A program made the translations under genes and the position numbers. 64,000 bases of DNA. It comes from Naasia lichenicola (GTDB taxonomy: Bacteria; Actinomycetota; Actinomycetes; Actinomycetales; Microbacteriaceae). The notes beneath the pieces are model-generated. The model had not been told where the DNA came from and did no database searches. It saw only the letters and a program-made list of their open reading frames with translations. Positions 9,450 to 17,398 of the stretch are shown here, piece after piece (within the stretch, counting starts at the first letter, position 1; the number at the start of each line of letters is the position of its first letter). The stretch covers positions 434,001 through 498,000 of the forward strand of contig NZ_SSSM01000003.1 of assembly GCF_004801885.1 (NCBI RefSeq). The letters are read 5' to 3'.

Positions 9450-9848
9450 TCACGACTGCGCCCGATCGATGTCGTCCTGCAGCTCGTCGCTCACGATGAG
9501 GCTGCGGCGATAGTTCTTGGTGCGATAGCCCGCGCGGCCGATCATGTGCGCCGCCATGGGCGTGGTGATCAGCTGCAGCACGACGATCGGCGCGATGAAC
9601 AGCAGCGTCAGCCAGCTGCCCGACTCGAGCGCGACGGCGAGGAGCACGCAGATCAGGCCGAGCACCTGCGGCTTGGCGGCCGCGTGCATCCGGCTGAGCG
9701 CGTCGGGGAAGCGGACCAGTCCGACCCCGGCGGCCAGGGTGAGCAGCGCGCCGATCACCAGCAGCACGCCGGCGACGACATCGACGGCCCCGACATCCAC
9801 AGCCTCGACATCCACAGCCTCGACGCCCACAGCCCCGACGCTCATCAC
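9450..9848 (-). CDS. mrpG: Mrp Na+/H+ antiporter subunit G
   Basis: Last gene of the mrp (mnh) operon. MrpG is a small membrane subunit with three helices; here LLTLAAGVGLVRFPDALSRMHAAAKPQVLGL and the following ITTPMAAHMIGRAGY match the family. GTG start 9846-9848 overlaps the mrpF stop. Odd feature: before the first helix the protein carries four pentapeptide units (VGAVG, VEAVD, VEAVD, VGAVD) encoded by 15-bp direct DNA repeats at about 9781-9840. This is unlike the short N-terminus normally seen and suggests slippage-driven expansion. A start downstream of the repeats is possible, but no ATG/GTG with a better ribosome site is evident. Confidence 0.9.
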   Translation of the reverse strand: MMSVGAVGVEAVDVEAVDVGAVDVVAGVLLVIGALLTLAAGVGLVRFPDALSRMHAAAKPQVLGLICVLLAVALESGSWLTLLFIAPIVVLQLITTPMAAHMIGRAGYRTKNYRRSLIVSDELQDDIDRAQS

Positions 9849-10186
9849 TCGACCTTCCCCTCGGCGCGCTCTTCCATCTCCTCGACCCCCGGCACGCCCT
9901 CGGTATCGACCACCTCGACGCGGTCGTGCTTGGACACGTAGCGGGCGACGGCGATCGATCCGAGCACTGCGGTGCCCGAGAGCGCGAGCACGATCGGCAG
10001 GGTGCGGACGTGGTGGTTCACCACCATCTCGACGCCGAGCACGAGCACGACCGACGAGACGAGCACGTCGGAGGCGACCATGCGGTCGAGGATGCTCGGA
10101 CCCCGCAGGATGCGGAAGAGGATGAGCACGGCGGCCGCGCCGAGCAGGACCGCGGCGATGGCGTGCAGCACGCCGACGATCGTCAT
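9845..10186 (-). CDS. mrpF: Mrp Na+/H+ antiporter subunit F
   Basis: 113-aa membrane subunit of the Mrp antiporter with three helices: MTIVGVLHAIAAVLLGAA, then RILRGPSILDRMVASDVLV, the family signature, then PIVLALSGTAVLGSIAVARYV. The cytoplasmic tail is short and acidic. Starts at ATG 10184-10186, overlapping the mrpE stop as ATGA; the frame stays open upstream but that part is out-of-frame shadow of mrpE. Acts with the other Mrp subunits in Na+ extrusion and pH homeostasis. Confidence 0.92.
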   Translation of the reverse strand: MTIVGVLHAIAAVLLGAAAVLILFRILRGPSILDRMVASDVLVSSVVLVLGVEMVVNHHVRTLPIVLALSGTAVLGSIAVARYVSKHDRVEVVDTEGVPGVEEMEERAEGKVE

Positions 10187-10791
10187 CGGGAGCTCTCCTT
10201 CAGCTCGTCGCGCGATCCGATCGCTCGCAGCAGTCGGTGCTCGACCACGCGCACCCGCTCCCTCGCCCGCTCGATGTCCCGTTGATTCTCGGTGCCCAGG
10301 ACGTGCAGGAACAGGGTGGAGTTCGATCGATCGACTTCGAGCACGAGGGATCCGGGGATGAGGGACACGGTGATGGCGATCAGGGTGAGGGCGAAATCGG
10401 ATCGGGTGATCAGTCGCACCTCGACCACGGCGCTTCGAGGAACGCGCCGGAAGTCGAACGCCCGGGCGGCGACGCTGAACGACCCTTCGACGACCTCGAC
10501 CGCGAGCCAGAACAGGTAGACGAGCAGCCACCACGGGTTGAAGCGGCCGGACAGCTGGACGGGCGGCAGCTCGAAGACCCGGGTCACGAGCAGCGCAACG
10601 CCGATCCCGGCGAGCAGGTCGATCGGCGTGAAGGACCGCCAGAGCACCATCCAGAGGAGGACCAGCGTGATGAGCAGCGGCGACTGCTGGCCGAGCTCCT
10701 TGAGCAGCTGACGGCTGTCGGGATCGTGCTCGCCGCCGTGCCGGCGGACGCTGACGCCGCGCCGGGCGCGCCCCGCGTCGGATCCGCTCAC
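10183..10791 (-). CDS. mrpE: Mrp Na+/H+ antiporter subunit E
   Basis: 202-aa MrpE subunit. The N-terminal 35 residues are a charged, Arg-rich extension, then come two to three hydrophobic segments (PLLITLVLLWMVLWRSF and NPWWLLVYLFWLAVEVVEGS), the conserved ALTLIAITVSLIPGSLVLEVD block, and LFLHVLG. The GTG start at 10789-10791 overlaps the mrpD stop. It is required for full antiporter assembly in characterised systems; here it sits in the normal position between D and F. Confidence 0.92.
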   Translation of the reverse strand: MSGSDAGRARRGVSVRRHGGEHDPDSRQLLKELGQQSPLLITLVLLWMVLWRSFTPIDLLAGIGVALLVTRVFELPPVQLSGRFNPWWLLVYLFWLAVEVVEGSFSVAARAFDFRRVPRSAVVEVRLITRSDFALTLIAITVSLIPGSLVLEVDRSNSTLFLHVLGTENQRDIERARERVRVVEHRLLRAIGSRDELKESSR

Positions 10792-12443
10792 GGCGCCACC
10801 TCCTCAGCGGGGACATTCGACGGGTCGTCGGCGAGCTCGCCGTCGGGTCCGAGCCGGGATTCGGCGCTCTTCGGGCCGAGCACGCTCGAGACATAGCGCT
10901 CGGTGCCCTGCAGGTCCGCCCCGGCACGGGTGCTCAGCGCGTAGAGCGGTCCGGCGAGCACGGTGATCCCGACGCTGACGGCGACCATGGCGGTGGTCGC
11001 CCCCACCATCCAGCCCGACAGCGACCGGGTGGCCGTCGTCGATCCGGTCACGGCCCCGGATGCCCGCCCGGCCCACGGGTCATCGTGCAGCTCCACGGTG
11101 ATCATCGACTCGTAGTTGTCGACCTCGGAGCGCGGCCGCCAGAACGCGAGGTTCCAGGTGCGGGCGAGCGGATAGAGCGTGAACAGCGAGACCACTGCGG
11201 CGGCGCCGATCAGCACGTAGGCGAGCGGCGTGCCCACCTCAGCGGCAGCCTCGAGCAGGCCGAGCTTGCCGAGGAAGCCGGAGAAGGGCGGGATGCCGCC
11301 GAGGTTGAGCGCGGGGATGAAGTAGAGCACGCCGACGATCGGCGACGCCTTGAGCAGCCCGCCGAGGGAGTTAATCGACGTGGTGCCGCCGCGTCGCTCG
11401 ATGAGTCCCGTCGCGAGGAACAGGGTCGTCTGCACCACGATGTGGTGCACCGTGTAGAAGATCGCCGCGGCCACCCCCGCGGCCGTGCCCAGCCCCACGC
11501 CGAGCACCATGTAGCCGATGTGGCTGACCAGGGTGAACGACAGCATGCGTTTGATGTCGGCCTGGGCGATGGCGCCGAGGATGCCGACGACCATGGTCAG
11601 CAGGGCGACGATCAGCAGGGCGTTGTTCAGCTCGGGGCTCGGGAAGAGGATCGTCTCGGTGCGGATGATCGCGTAGACGCCGACCTTGGTGAGCAGGCCG
11701 GCGAAGACGGCAGTCACCGGCGCGGGTGCGGTCGGATACGAGTCGGGCAGCCAGAAGGACAGCGGGAACACGGCCGCCTTGATGCCGAACGCGACGAGGA
11801 GCATGACGTGCAGCAGGGTCTGCACCTGCGCCGGGAGATCCCCGATCCGCTCGGAGAGCTGCGCGATGTTCACCGTTCCGGTGGACGCGTAGAGCATCGC
11901 GATGGCGGCCAGGAAGAGCAGCGAGGAGAGCAGGCTGACCACGATGTAGGTGGTGCCCGCCCGGATCCGCGGCTCGGTGCCACCGAGGGTGAGCAGCACG
12001 TAGCTGGCGACGAGGAGGATCTCGAAGCCGACGTAGAGGTTGAACAGGTCGCCCGCGATGAACGCGTTGAAGACGCCGGCCGCCAGCACGAGGTAGGCGG
12101 GGTGGTAGATCGAGACAGGAGTCTCCTGGTCGCCGTCCGCGAGACCCTGGCCGATGGCGAAGATGAGGACCGCGAGCAGGACGATCGCCGAGATCGACAC
12201 CATCAGGGCGGACAGCCGGTCGACCACGAGGCTGACGCCGAACGGCGCGGGCCAGCCGCCGACCTGCATCACCAGGGTCTCGCCGGTGTCGACGCTGATC
12301 AGCAGGACGATGCCGATGACGGCGACCGCGGCGAGGACGACGACGGTGATGCCGCGCTGCAGGATCGGCCGACGGCTGGAGAGAAGAGCGGCCGCGGCGC
12401 CGATCAGCGGCAGCAGCACGACGAGCGGGACGAGCGAGATCAC
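10788..12443 (-). CDS. mrpD: Mrp Na+/H+ antiporter subunit D
   Basis: 551-aa proton-translocating membrane subunit, homologous to complex I NuoM/NuoN. About 14 helices. Typical segments are FNLYVGFEILLVASYVLL (key membrane Glu), KAAVFPLSFWLPDSYPTAP (key Lys and the LPD motif), GLLTKVGVYAIIRT and IPPFSGFLGKLGLL. The start is GTG 12441-12443, giving ISLVPLVVLLPLIGAA directly as the first helix and a GTGA overlap with mrpC; the longer open frame upstream is a shadow of mrpC. The final 70 residues form an acidic, Pro-rich cytoplasmic tail. Confidence 0.94.
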   Translation of the reverse strand: MISLVPLVVLLPLIGAAAALLSSRRPILQRGITVVVLAAVAVIGIVLLISVDTGETLVMQVGGWPAPFGVSLVVDRLSALMVSISAIVLLAVLIFAIGQGLADGDQETPVSIYHPAYLVLAAGVFNAFIAGDLFNLYVGFEILLVASYVLLTLGGTEPRIRAGTTYIVVSLLSSLLFLAAIAMLYASTGTVNIAQLSERIGDLPAQVQTLLHVMLLVAFGIKAAVFPLSFWLPDSYPTAPAPVTAVFAGLLTKVGVYAIIRTETILFPSPELNNALLIVALLTMVVGILGAIAQADIKRMLSFTLVSHIGYMVLGVGLGTAAGVAAAIFYTVHHIVVQTTLFLATGLIERRGGTTSINSLGGLLKASPIVGVLYFIPALNLGGIPPFSGFLGKLGLLEAAAEVGTPLAYVLIGAAAVVSLFTLYPLARTWNLAFWRPRSEVDNYESMITVELHDDPWAGRASGAVTGSTTATRSLSGWMVGATTAMVAVSVGITVLAGPLYALSTRAGADLQGTERYVSSVLGPKSAESRLGPDGELADDPSNVPAEEVAP

Positions 12444-12991
12444 GGCTTCGGTCCCTCCGCTCCCGACTCGGCGGAGGCGTCGGCATCGGCCTGCGCGGCC
12501 GATTCGGTTGCGGACCGGCCCTCGTCCTGACGTCCGGCGCCTTGCAGCACCGGGTCCAGGTCGGACGAGTCGAGCGGGTCGTCGCTCTGGAAGTCGGTGT
12601 CCTCGTCCGCTCCCTCCGGTGTCTCGGCCCGCGCGCCGGCGCGCGTGGAGATCGCGAGGTCCTCGGCGTCGGGCTCGAGCTGGTCCTCGCGGGCGAGCTT
12701 CCAGGAGCGGTAGACGAGCGCCATGAGGAACGCGGAGACCGCGAAGGTGATGACGATGGCCGTGAGGATCAGCGCCTGGGGCAGCGGGTCGGAATAGGGC
12801 TCTTCGGAGCCGCCGTCGGTGATGGGCGCAGAGCCCGGGCGTCCGGCGGTGATGAGCAGCAGGATGTTGGTCGCGTTCCCGATCAGGAGGAATCCGAGGA
12901 TGACGCGGGTCATGCTCTTCTCGAGCAGCAGGTAGACGCCGCAGGCGTAGAGCACGGCCATCGGGATGAGCAGGGCGAGCGAGACGGTCAT
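12440..12991 (-). CDS. mrpC: Mrp Na+/H+ antiporter subunit C
   Basis: 183-aa NuoK-like subunit with three helices (LALLIPMAVLYACGVYLLLE, VILGFLLIGNATNILLL, and ALILTAIVITFAVSAFLMALVYR). Compared with the usual 110-125 residues it has a C-terminal acidic tail of some 65 residues rich in Asp, Glu, Ser and Ala. Overlaps mrpA by ATGA and mrpD by GTGA, so the complex is translated as a coupled chain. Confidence 0.93.
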   Translation of the reverse strand: MTVSLALLIPMAVLYACGVYLLLEKSMTRVILGFLLIGNATNILLLITAGRPGSAPITDGGSEEPYSDPLPQALILTAIVITFAVSAFLMALVYRSWKLAREDQLEPDAEDLAISTRAGARAETPEGADEDTDFQSDDPLDSSDLDPVLQGAGRQDEGRSATESAAQADADASAESGAEGPKP

Positions 12992-15990
12992 CGGGCGGCC
13001 TCCGGCTCGGTCGATTCAGTGGGGACTCCGCCTGAGGCGTCCTCGGCCGCCTCGATGTCCCCTCGGACATCGGACTGGGCGCCCGAGTCGACGTTCTCGC
13101 CGTTGCGCTCGTCCTCCTCCTGCTGACGGTCGACCTCTGCGCCGAGGCTGCGGAGCACGTCGAGGACGAGCCCGATCACGACCAGATAGACGCCGACGTC
13201 GAACAGCGTGGAGGTGACGAAGGTGATCTTCCCGAACCAGCCGAGGTCGAGGTCGAACCAGGTGGAGGTGAGAGCGTCGACGCCGAAGAACAGCGGGACG
13301 AGGGCCGTGAGGGTCGCGAAGACGAGACCGCTGCCCAGGAGCGCGCCGGCATGCACGGGCGCCGCCGCGGCGAGCTCGAGGCGCCCGGCCGCGAGGTAGC
13401 GGGCGACGAGGGCGAGCCCGACGACCAGTCCCCCGGCGAAGCCTCCGCCGGGAGCGTTGTGCCCGACGAGCAGCAGGTAGAGCGAGACCACGATGAGGGC
13501 GTGGAAGACGAGTCGCACCACGACCTCGAGCAGGATGGACCGGTTCCGAGGCGCGAGGGTTCGGCCGGCGAGCAGCCAGGCTCCGCGGTCTCCCTCGTCG
13601 ATGGGCTGCTGCGGATGCGACTTGGCGAGGCCACGGCCGGAGCGGCGCGCGAAGTCGGGCATCCGGTCGCTGCGACTGGAGAGGAAGACGAGGCTGGCGA
13701 CGCCGGTGGCCGCGGCGATCAGCACGCTGAGCTCGCCCATCGTGTCCCAGCCGCGCAGGTCGACGAGGGTGACGTTGACGACGTTCGCGCCGTGGCCGAG
13801 CTCGTAGGCGAGGTCGGGGAACTCCACCGAGATCGGCTCCGCGATGCGGGCACCGAGCGCGACGACCACGACGACGGCCATGAGCGTGCCGACGGCGATG
13901 CCGAGCAGTGCCCGGCCGATCCGGAACGAGCTGCCGTTCTTGGTGCCGAGCCGTGCCGGCAGTCGGCGGAGCACCAGGACGAAGGCGACGAGGGTGACGA
14001 GCTCGACCAGCGCCTGGGTGAGGGCGAGGTCGGGCGCGCCCTGCTGGGCGAAGAGCACGACCATGCCGAATCCGGTCACGCCGACGAGCACTACCGCCTG
14101 GAAGCGCTTGGCTGCCACCGTCGCCGCGATGGCCGCCACCGACATGACGACGCCCACGATGACCTGGGTGAGGCTGTCGAAGGGCAAGACGCCGTCGGGC
14201 CAGTCGCGGACGAATGCGAGAGCTGTGCCAGCCGTGCCCAGCAGCACCAGCAGGATGATGCCGAGGTAGGACGGCAGCGATCCGCGCTGGATGAAGGCGG
14301 TAGTCCGTGCCGCAGATCGGTCGACCGCGTGCAGGGTGTGACGGTAGCCGGCCGCCGCGCTGAACTCGACCGTGAGCGCCTGCTGCAGGCGGGCGACCGC
14401 GTCGCGAGTGAGGAACAGGCCGATCCCGGCCGCAAGCGTGACCGCCGAGATGCCCAGTGCCGGCTCGAGTCCGTGCCAGAGGGCGAGGTGGGCGCCGGTG
14501 GCGACGATCTCGTCCTCTCCAACCGCCGCGGGCAGACCCGTCGCGGCCGGCGCGAGCATTCCGTCGACCAGGGAGGCGAGCGGCCCGAGCAGGAGGCCGA
14601 TCATCGCGAGGATCGCGGGCGACGCCAGGAAGGCGGGCTCGGCGAGCTCGACCTCGGTGTCGGCCATGCCCGGCTTGCGGGCGAAGGCGCCCCAGACGAA
14701 ACGCGCGGCGTACGCGACCGTGAGGATGGAGCCGAGTCCGACGCCGAAGAGCGCGACCCAGCCCCAGATCTCCCCGTCGAGCCCAGCGTCGAGGAAGGCC
14801 GTGAGCACGGCCTCCTTGGCCACGAAGCCGAAGGTGGGCGGAAGCCCCGCCATCGAGAGGGCCGCGAGCACCGCGATGCCGGCGAGGACCGGGGAGCGTC
14901 GGCCGAGGCCCGACAGCCGGCGCAGATCGCGGGTTCCCGCGTCGTGGTCGATGATGCCCACGACGAGGAACAGGGTCGACTTGAACAGCGCGTGCGCGAG
15001 CAGCAGGGCGAGACCGGCCAGCGCGGCGTCGCGGGTGCCGAATCCGACGACGGTGATGAGGAAGCCGAGCTGTCCGACGGTTCCATTGGCGAGGACCAGC
15101 TTGAGGTCGGTCTCGCGCAGCGCGCGCCAGCCGCCGACGAGCATGGTGACGACGCCGAGGAGGACGAGCGACTCCCGCCAGCCCGGAGTGTCCGCGAAGC
15201 CCGGGGCGAGGCGGGCGACGAGGTAGATGCCCGCCTTGACCATCGCGGCGGCGTGCAGGTACGCACTGACCGGCGTGGGTGCGGCCATGGCCCCGGGCAG
15301 CCAGAAGTGGAACGGCAGGATGGCGGACTTCGTGATGGCGCCGACGAGCACGAGCGCGACGGCCGTGGTGACGATCGGGCCACTCGGCGCCGCGGCGATC
15401 AGCTCGGTGAGATTCGATGTGCCCGCCTGCTGACTGAGCAGCACCAGTCCGACGAGCATGGCCAGCCCGCCGAGAGTGGTGACCAGCAGGGCCTGCAGCG
15501 CGGACGCGCGGCTCGCTCGCCTCCGCGTGTAGTGACCGATCAGCAGGTAGGAGAAGACGGTGGTCAGCTCCCAGAAGATGAAGAGCAGGTAGACGTCGTC
15601 GGCGACCACGAGGCCGTACATGGATCCGGCGAAGGCGGTGAGGATCGCGGCGAAGCGGCCGAGCGCGGCCTCGTCCCGGGTGAAGTAGCGCACGCAGTAG
15701 AGCAGGACGAGTGCGCCGACTCCTCCGACGATGAGCGTCATCAGCCAGGACAGCGGGTCGAGCCGGGTGTCGAGAGTGAGATCGAGCTGGGGGATCCACG
15801 GCACCGACTCGACGACGTCTCTGCCGCTTCGGCCCCCACTGCCGAGCACTGTGGGGCTGAGCACGGCCGCATAGACGGTGACGGCGATCGCGGGAAGCGC
15901 CGCCACGACGAACACCTTCGTGCCCAGGCGCGGGGTCAGCGCGGGGAGGAGGAGGGCGACGATTCCGAACGCGGCGAGGAGGAAGAGCAT
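12988..15990 (-). CDS. mrpA: Mrp Na+/H+ antiporter subunit A fused to subunit B
   Basis: 1000-aa first gene of the mrp operon, on the strand 15990 to 12988. Residues 1 to about 760 are MrpA (NuoL-like): the proton-channel segments include FIFWELTTVFSYLLIGHYTRR, KSAILPFHFWLPGAMAAPTPVSAYLHAA and LPPTFGFVAKEAVL. From about 790 onward is a complete MrpB domain (VVRLVFHALIVVSLYLLLVG, HNAPGGGFAGGLVVGLAL, TFVTSTLFDVGVYLVVIGLV). No separate mrpB exists in the operon, which fits the A-B fusion usual in actinobacteria. The start ATG has a good ribosome site (GGGAGGAAGC). The C-terminus ends in an acidic 50-residue tail. Confidence 0.95.
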   Translation of the reverse strand: MLFLLAAFGIVALLLPALTPRLGTKVFVVAALPAIAVTVYAAVLSPTVLGSGGRSGRDVVESVPWIPQLDLTLDTRLDPLSWLMTLIVGGVGALVLLYCVRYFTRDEAALGRFAAILTAFAGSMYGLVVADDVYLLFIFWELTTVFSYLLIGHYTRRRASRASALQALLVTTLGGLAMLVGLVLLSQQAGTSNLTELIAAAPSGPIVTTAVALVLVGAITKSAILPFHFWLPGAMAAPTPVSAYLHAAAMVKAGIYLVARLAPGFADTPGWRESLVLLGVVTMLVGGWRALRETDLKLVLANGTVGQLGFLITVVGFGTRDAALAGLALLLAHALFKSTLFLVVGIIDHDAGTRDLRRLSGLGRRSPVLAGIAVLAALSMAGLPPTFGFVAKEAVLTAFLDAGLDGEIWGWVALFGVGLGSILTVAYAARFVWGAFARKPGMADTEVELAEPAFLASPAILAMIGLLLGPLASLVDGMLAPAATGLPAAVGEDEIVATGAHLALWHGLEPALGISAVTLAAGIGLFLTRDAVARLQQALTVEFSAAAGYRHTLHAVDRSAARTTAFIQRGSLPSYLGIILLVLLGTAGTALAFVRDWPDGVLPFDSLTQVIVGVVMSVAAIAATVAAKRFQAVVLVGVTGFGMVVLFAQQGAPDLALTQALVELVTLVAFVLVLRRLPARLGTKNGSSFRIGRALLGIAVGTLMAVVVVVALGARIAEPISVEFPDLAYELGHGANVVNVTLVDLRGWDTMGELSVLIAAATGVASLVFLSSRSDRMPDFARRSGRGLAKSHPQQPIDEGDRGAWLLAGRTLAPRNRSILLEVVVRLVFHALIVVSLYLLLVGHNAPGGGFAGGLVVGLALVARYLAAGRLELAAAAPVHAGALLGSGLVFATLTALVPLFFGVDALTSTWFDLDLGWFGKITFVTSTLFDVGVYLVVIGLVLDVLRSLGAEVDRQQEEDERNGENVDSGAQSDVRGDIEAAEDASGGVPTESTEPEAAR

Positions 15991-16290
15991 GCTTCCTCCC
16001 GTACGTCAGGCGGCCAATGGTCGTCGCGTGCGGAGCCGATCAGATCTGCGCCACGAATTCCGAGTTTAGCCGATCTTCGCTTCTTGACCTCCTGAACGGG
16101 GGCGCAAAGCCGCGCCCCCGTAGCGCGGCACCGAGCACTACCGGCATGCCCGGACGGTCTGCCGGATTCCCTGTTTCCTGCCGTGCGAACGGGGTCGCGG
16201 TTACGCGCCCCCGAACGGAAGGGAACGGGTTGAGGAAACGTCGGGCATTCGGACACGAATCGACCGGGTTGTGGTCGTAGTGTGTCGCCA
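15991..16290. other. divergent promoter region between mrpA and the TIM-barrel gene
   Basis: 300 bp without a gene. It should hold the promoters for the mrp operon (minus) and for the isomerase-like gene (plus). The one clear structure is a 9-bp stem hairpin, CGGGGGCGC at 16097-16105 and GCGCCCCCG at 16112-16120, loop AAAGCC, without a T-tract. No riboswitch fold that I recognise. Confidence 0.5.
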
Positions 16291-17160
16291 ATGATCCCCA
16301 TCGGCATGAGCACCACCTGCGTCTTCCCGTATGGCCTCGAGCGCTCCTTCGCGATGGCCAAGCAGGCGGGCTTCGATGGGATCGAGGTCATGGTGATGAC
16401 CAATCGGGGCACGCAGACAGCGTCGACCCTGCTCACCCTCTCGGCGAAGTACGAGCTGCCGATCCTGTCGATCCACGCTCCGGGTCTGTTCGTCACCCAG
16501 TTCGTCTGGGGTCGCGATCCGCAGAACAAGCTCGACCGGTCCGCCGCCCTCGCGGCCGAGGTCGGAGCGAAGACGGTCGTCGTGCATCCGCCGTACGTCT
16601 GGCAGCGCGCCTACGCGCCCACCTTCCTCCGCTCCGTGCGCGAGACGGCGACGCGGCACGGCGTCGAGATCGCGGTCGAGAACATGTTCCCCTGGCGGGT
16701 GGCGGGCGGCAGCTTCGGCGTGTACAACCCGGGCATCGATCCGATCGCGATGGACGTCGATGCCATGACGCTCGACTTCTCGCACGCCGCGATGGCCGGC
16801 CGCGACGGACTCGAGATGGCGATGAAGGCGGGCGATCGACTCCGCCACATCCACCTCTGCGACAGCGTCGCCTCCTCCCCCGAGGGCACCGGGGCCGACA
16901 AGCACATGGTCCCAGGTCGCGGAGGGCAGCCCGTGGCGGAGACCCTGCAGATGCTGGCGGACACCGGCTGGACCGGCCAGCTCGTCGCCGAGATCCACAC
17001 CCACACCGCACGCACATTCGAGAAGCGGATGGCGATGCTGCGGGAGACCGTGGAGTTCGCCCGCGCACACACCGTTCCCGCGAAGGCGCCCGAGGATGCG
17101 GCGCGCGATTCGGTCAGCGACCCGGATCCGAGTGGGGTCACTGAGGGCTCGCGAGGCTGA
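16291..17160 (+). CDS. sugar phosphate isomerase/epimerase-like TIM barrel
   Basis: 289 aa, AP endonuclease family 2 / xylose isomerase-like TIM barrel. Supporting segments: QAGFDGIEVMV, ILSIHAPGLFV, KTVVVHPPYVW, IAVENMFPWRV, MTLDFSHAAMAG, RLRHIHLCDS, HMVPGRGGQP and QLVAEIHTHT. The His, Glu and Asp residues at the ends of the strands are those that normally ligate a divalent metal. Start taken as ATG 16291; GTG 16282 and ATG 16306 are possible. Substrate unknown: such proteins act on free or phosphorylated sugars or inositols. It stands alone, divergent from the mrp operon and convergent to the YhgE gene. Confidence 0.8.
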   Translation: MIPIGMSTTCVFPYGLERSFAMAKQAGFDGIEVMVMTNRGTQTASTLLTLSAKYELPILSIHAPGLFVTQFVWGRDPQNKLDRSAALAAEVGAKTVVVHPPYVWQRAYAPTFLRSVRETATRHGVEIAVENMFPWRVAGGSFGVYNPGIDPIAMDVDAMTLDFSHAAMAGRDGLEMAMKAGDRLRHIHLCDSVASSPEGTGADKHMVPGRGGQPVAETLQMLADTGWTGQLVAEIHTHTARTFEKRMAMLRETVEFARAHTVPAKAPEDAARDSVSDPDPSGVTEGSRG

Positions 17161-17179
17161 AGGACTGACCGGACCGCGG

Positions 17180-17245
17180 CGGGAGAACTCAGGTCCATCG
17201 GGAGAATTCAGGTGCTCCAACGCCTTGGGGACCTGAGAACTCCCG
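17180..17245. repeat. palindromic repeat family D, copy 1 with an extra half-element
   Basis: 47-bp unit 17199-17245, CGGGAGAATTCAGG...CCTGAGAACTCCCG, with the same length and internal TCCAACG as the copy at 51834. A further half-unit CGGGAGAACTCAGG lies at 17180-17193. Located downstream of the isomerase gene, before the convergent YhgE gene. Confidence 0.85.
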
Positions 17246-17284
17246 TTCGGCCGGTGACCTCCCGCCGGAGCCGCACTCTGCTCT

Positions 17285-17364
17285 CCTGAATTCAGGCGGA
17301 TGTGACGTTCTCAGGCCTCCCTACCGGATGCCTCCTGCAAACGTCATCACGTCCTGAATTCAGG
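17285..17364. repeat. 80-bp inverted structure bounded by CCTGAATTCAGG
   Basis: Begins and ends with the 12-bp palindrome CCTGAATTCAGG (17285-17296 and 17353-17364); AACGTCA also occurs as an inverted pair inside. Probably a diverged relative of family D, in the same convergent gap; a hairpin terminator role is likely. Confidence 0.6.
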
Positions 17365-17398
17365 GCCGGCCACCCGAAGGGCGGCCCGACGGCACCAC

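Noticed and set aside
13351-16095. 914-codon open frame on the plus strand, antisense to mrpA
   Set aside because: Composition (Arg, Glu, Asp, Gly and His) is that of a high-GC antisense shadow; mrpA on the other strand has clear family motifs.
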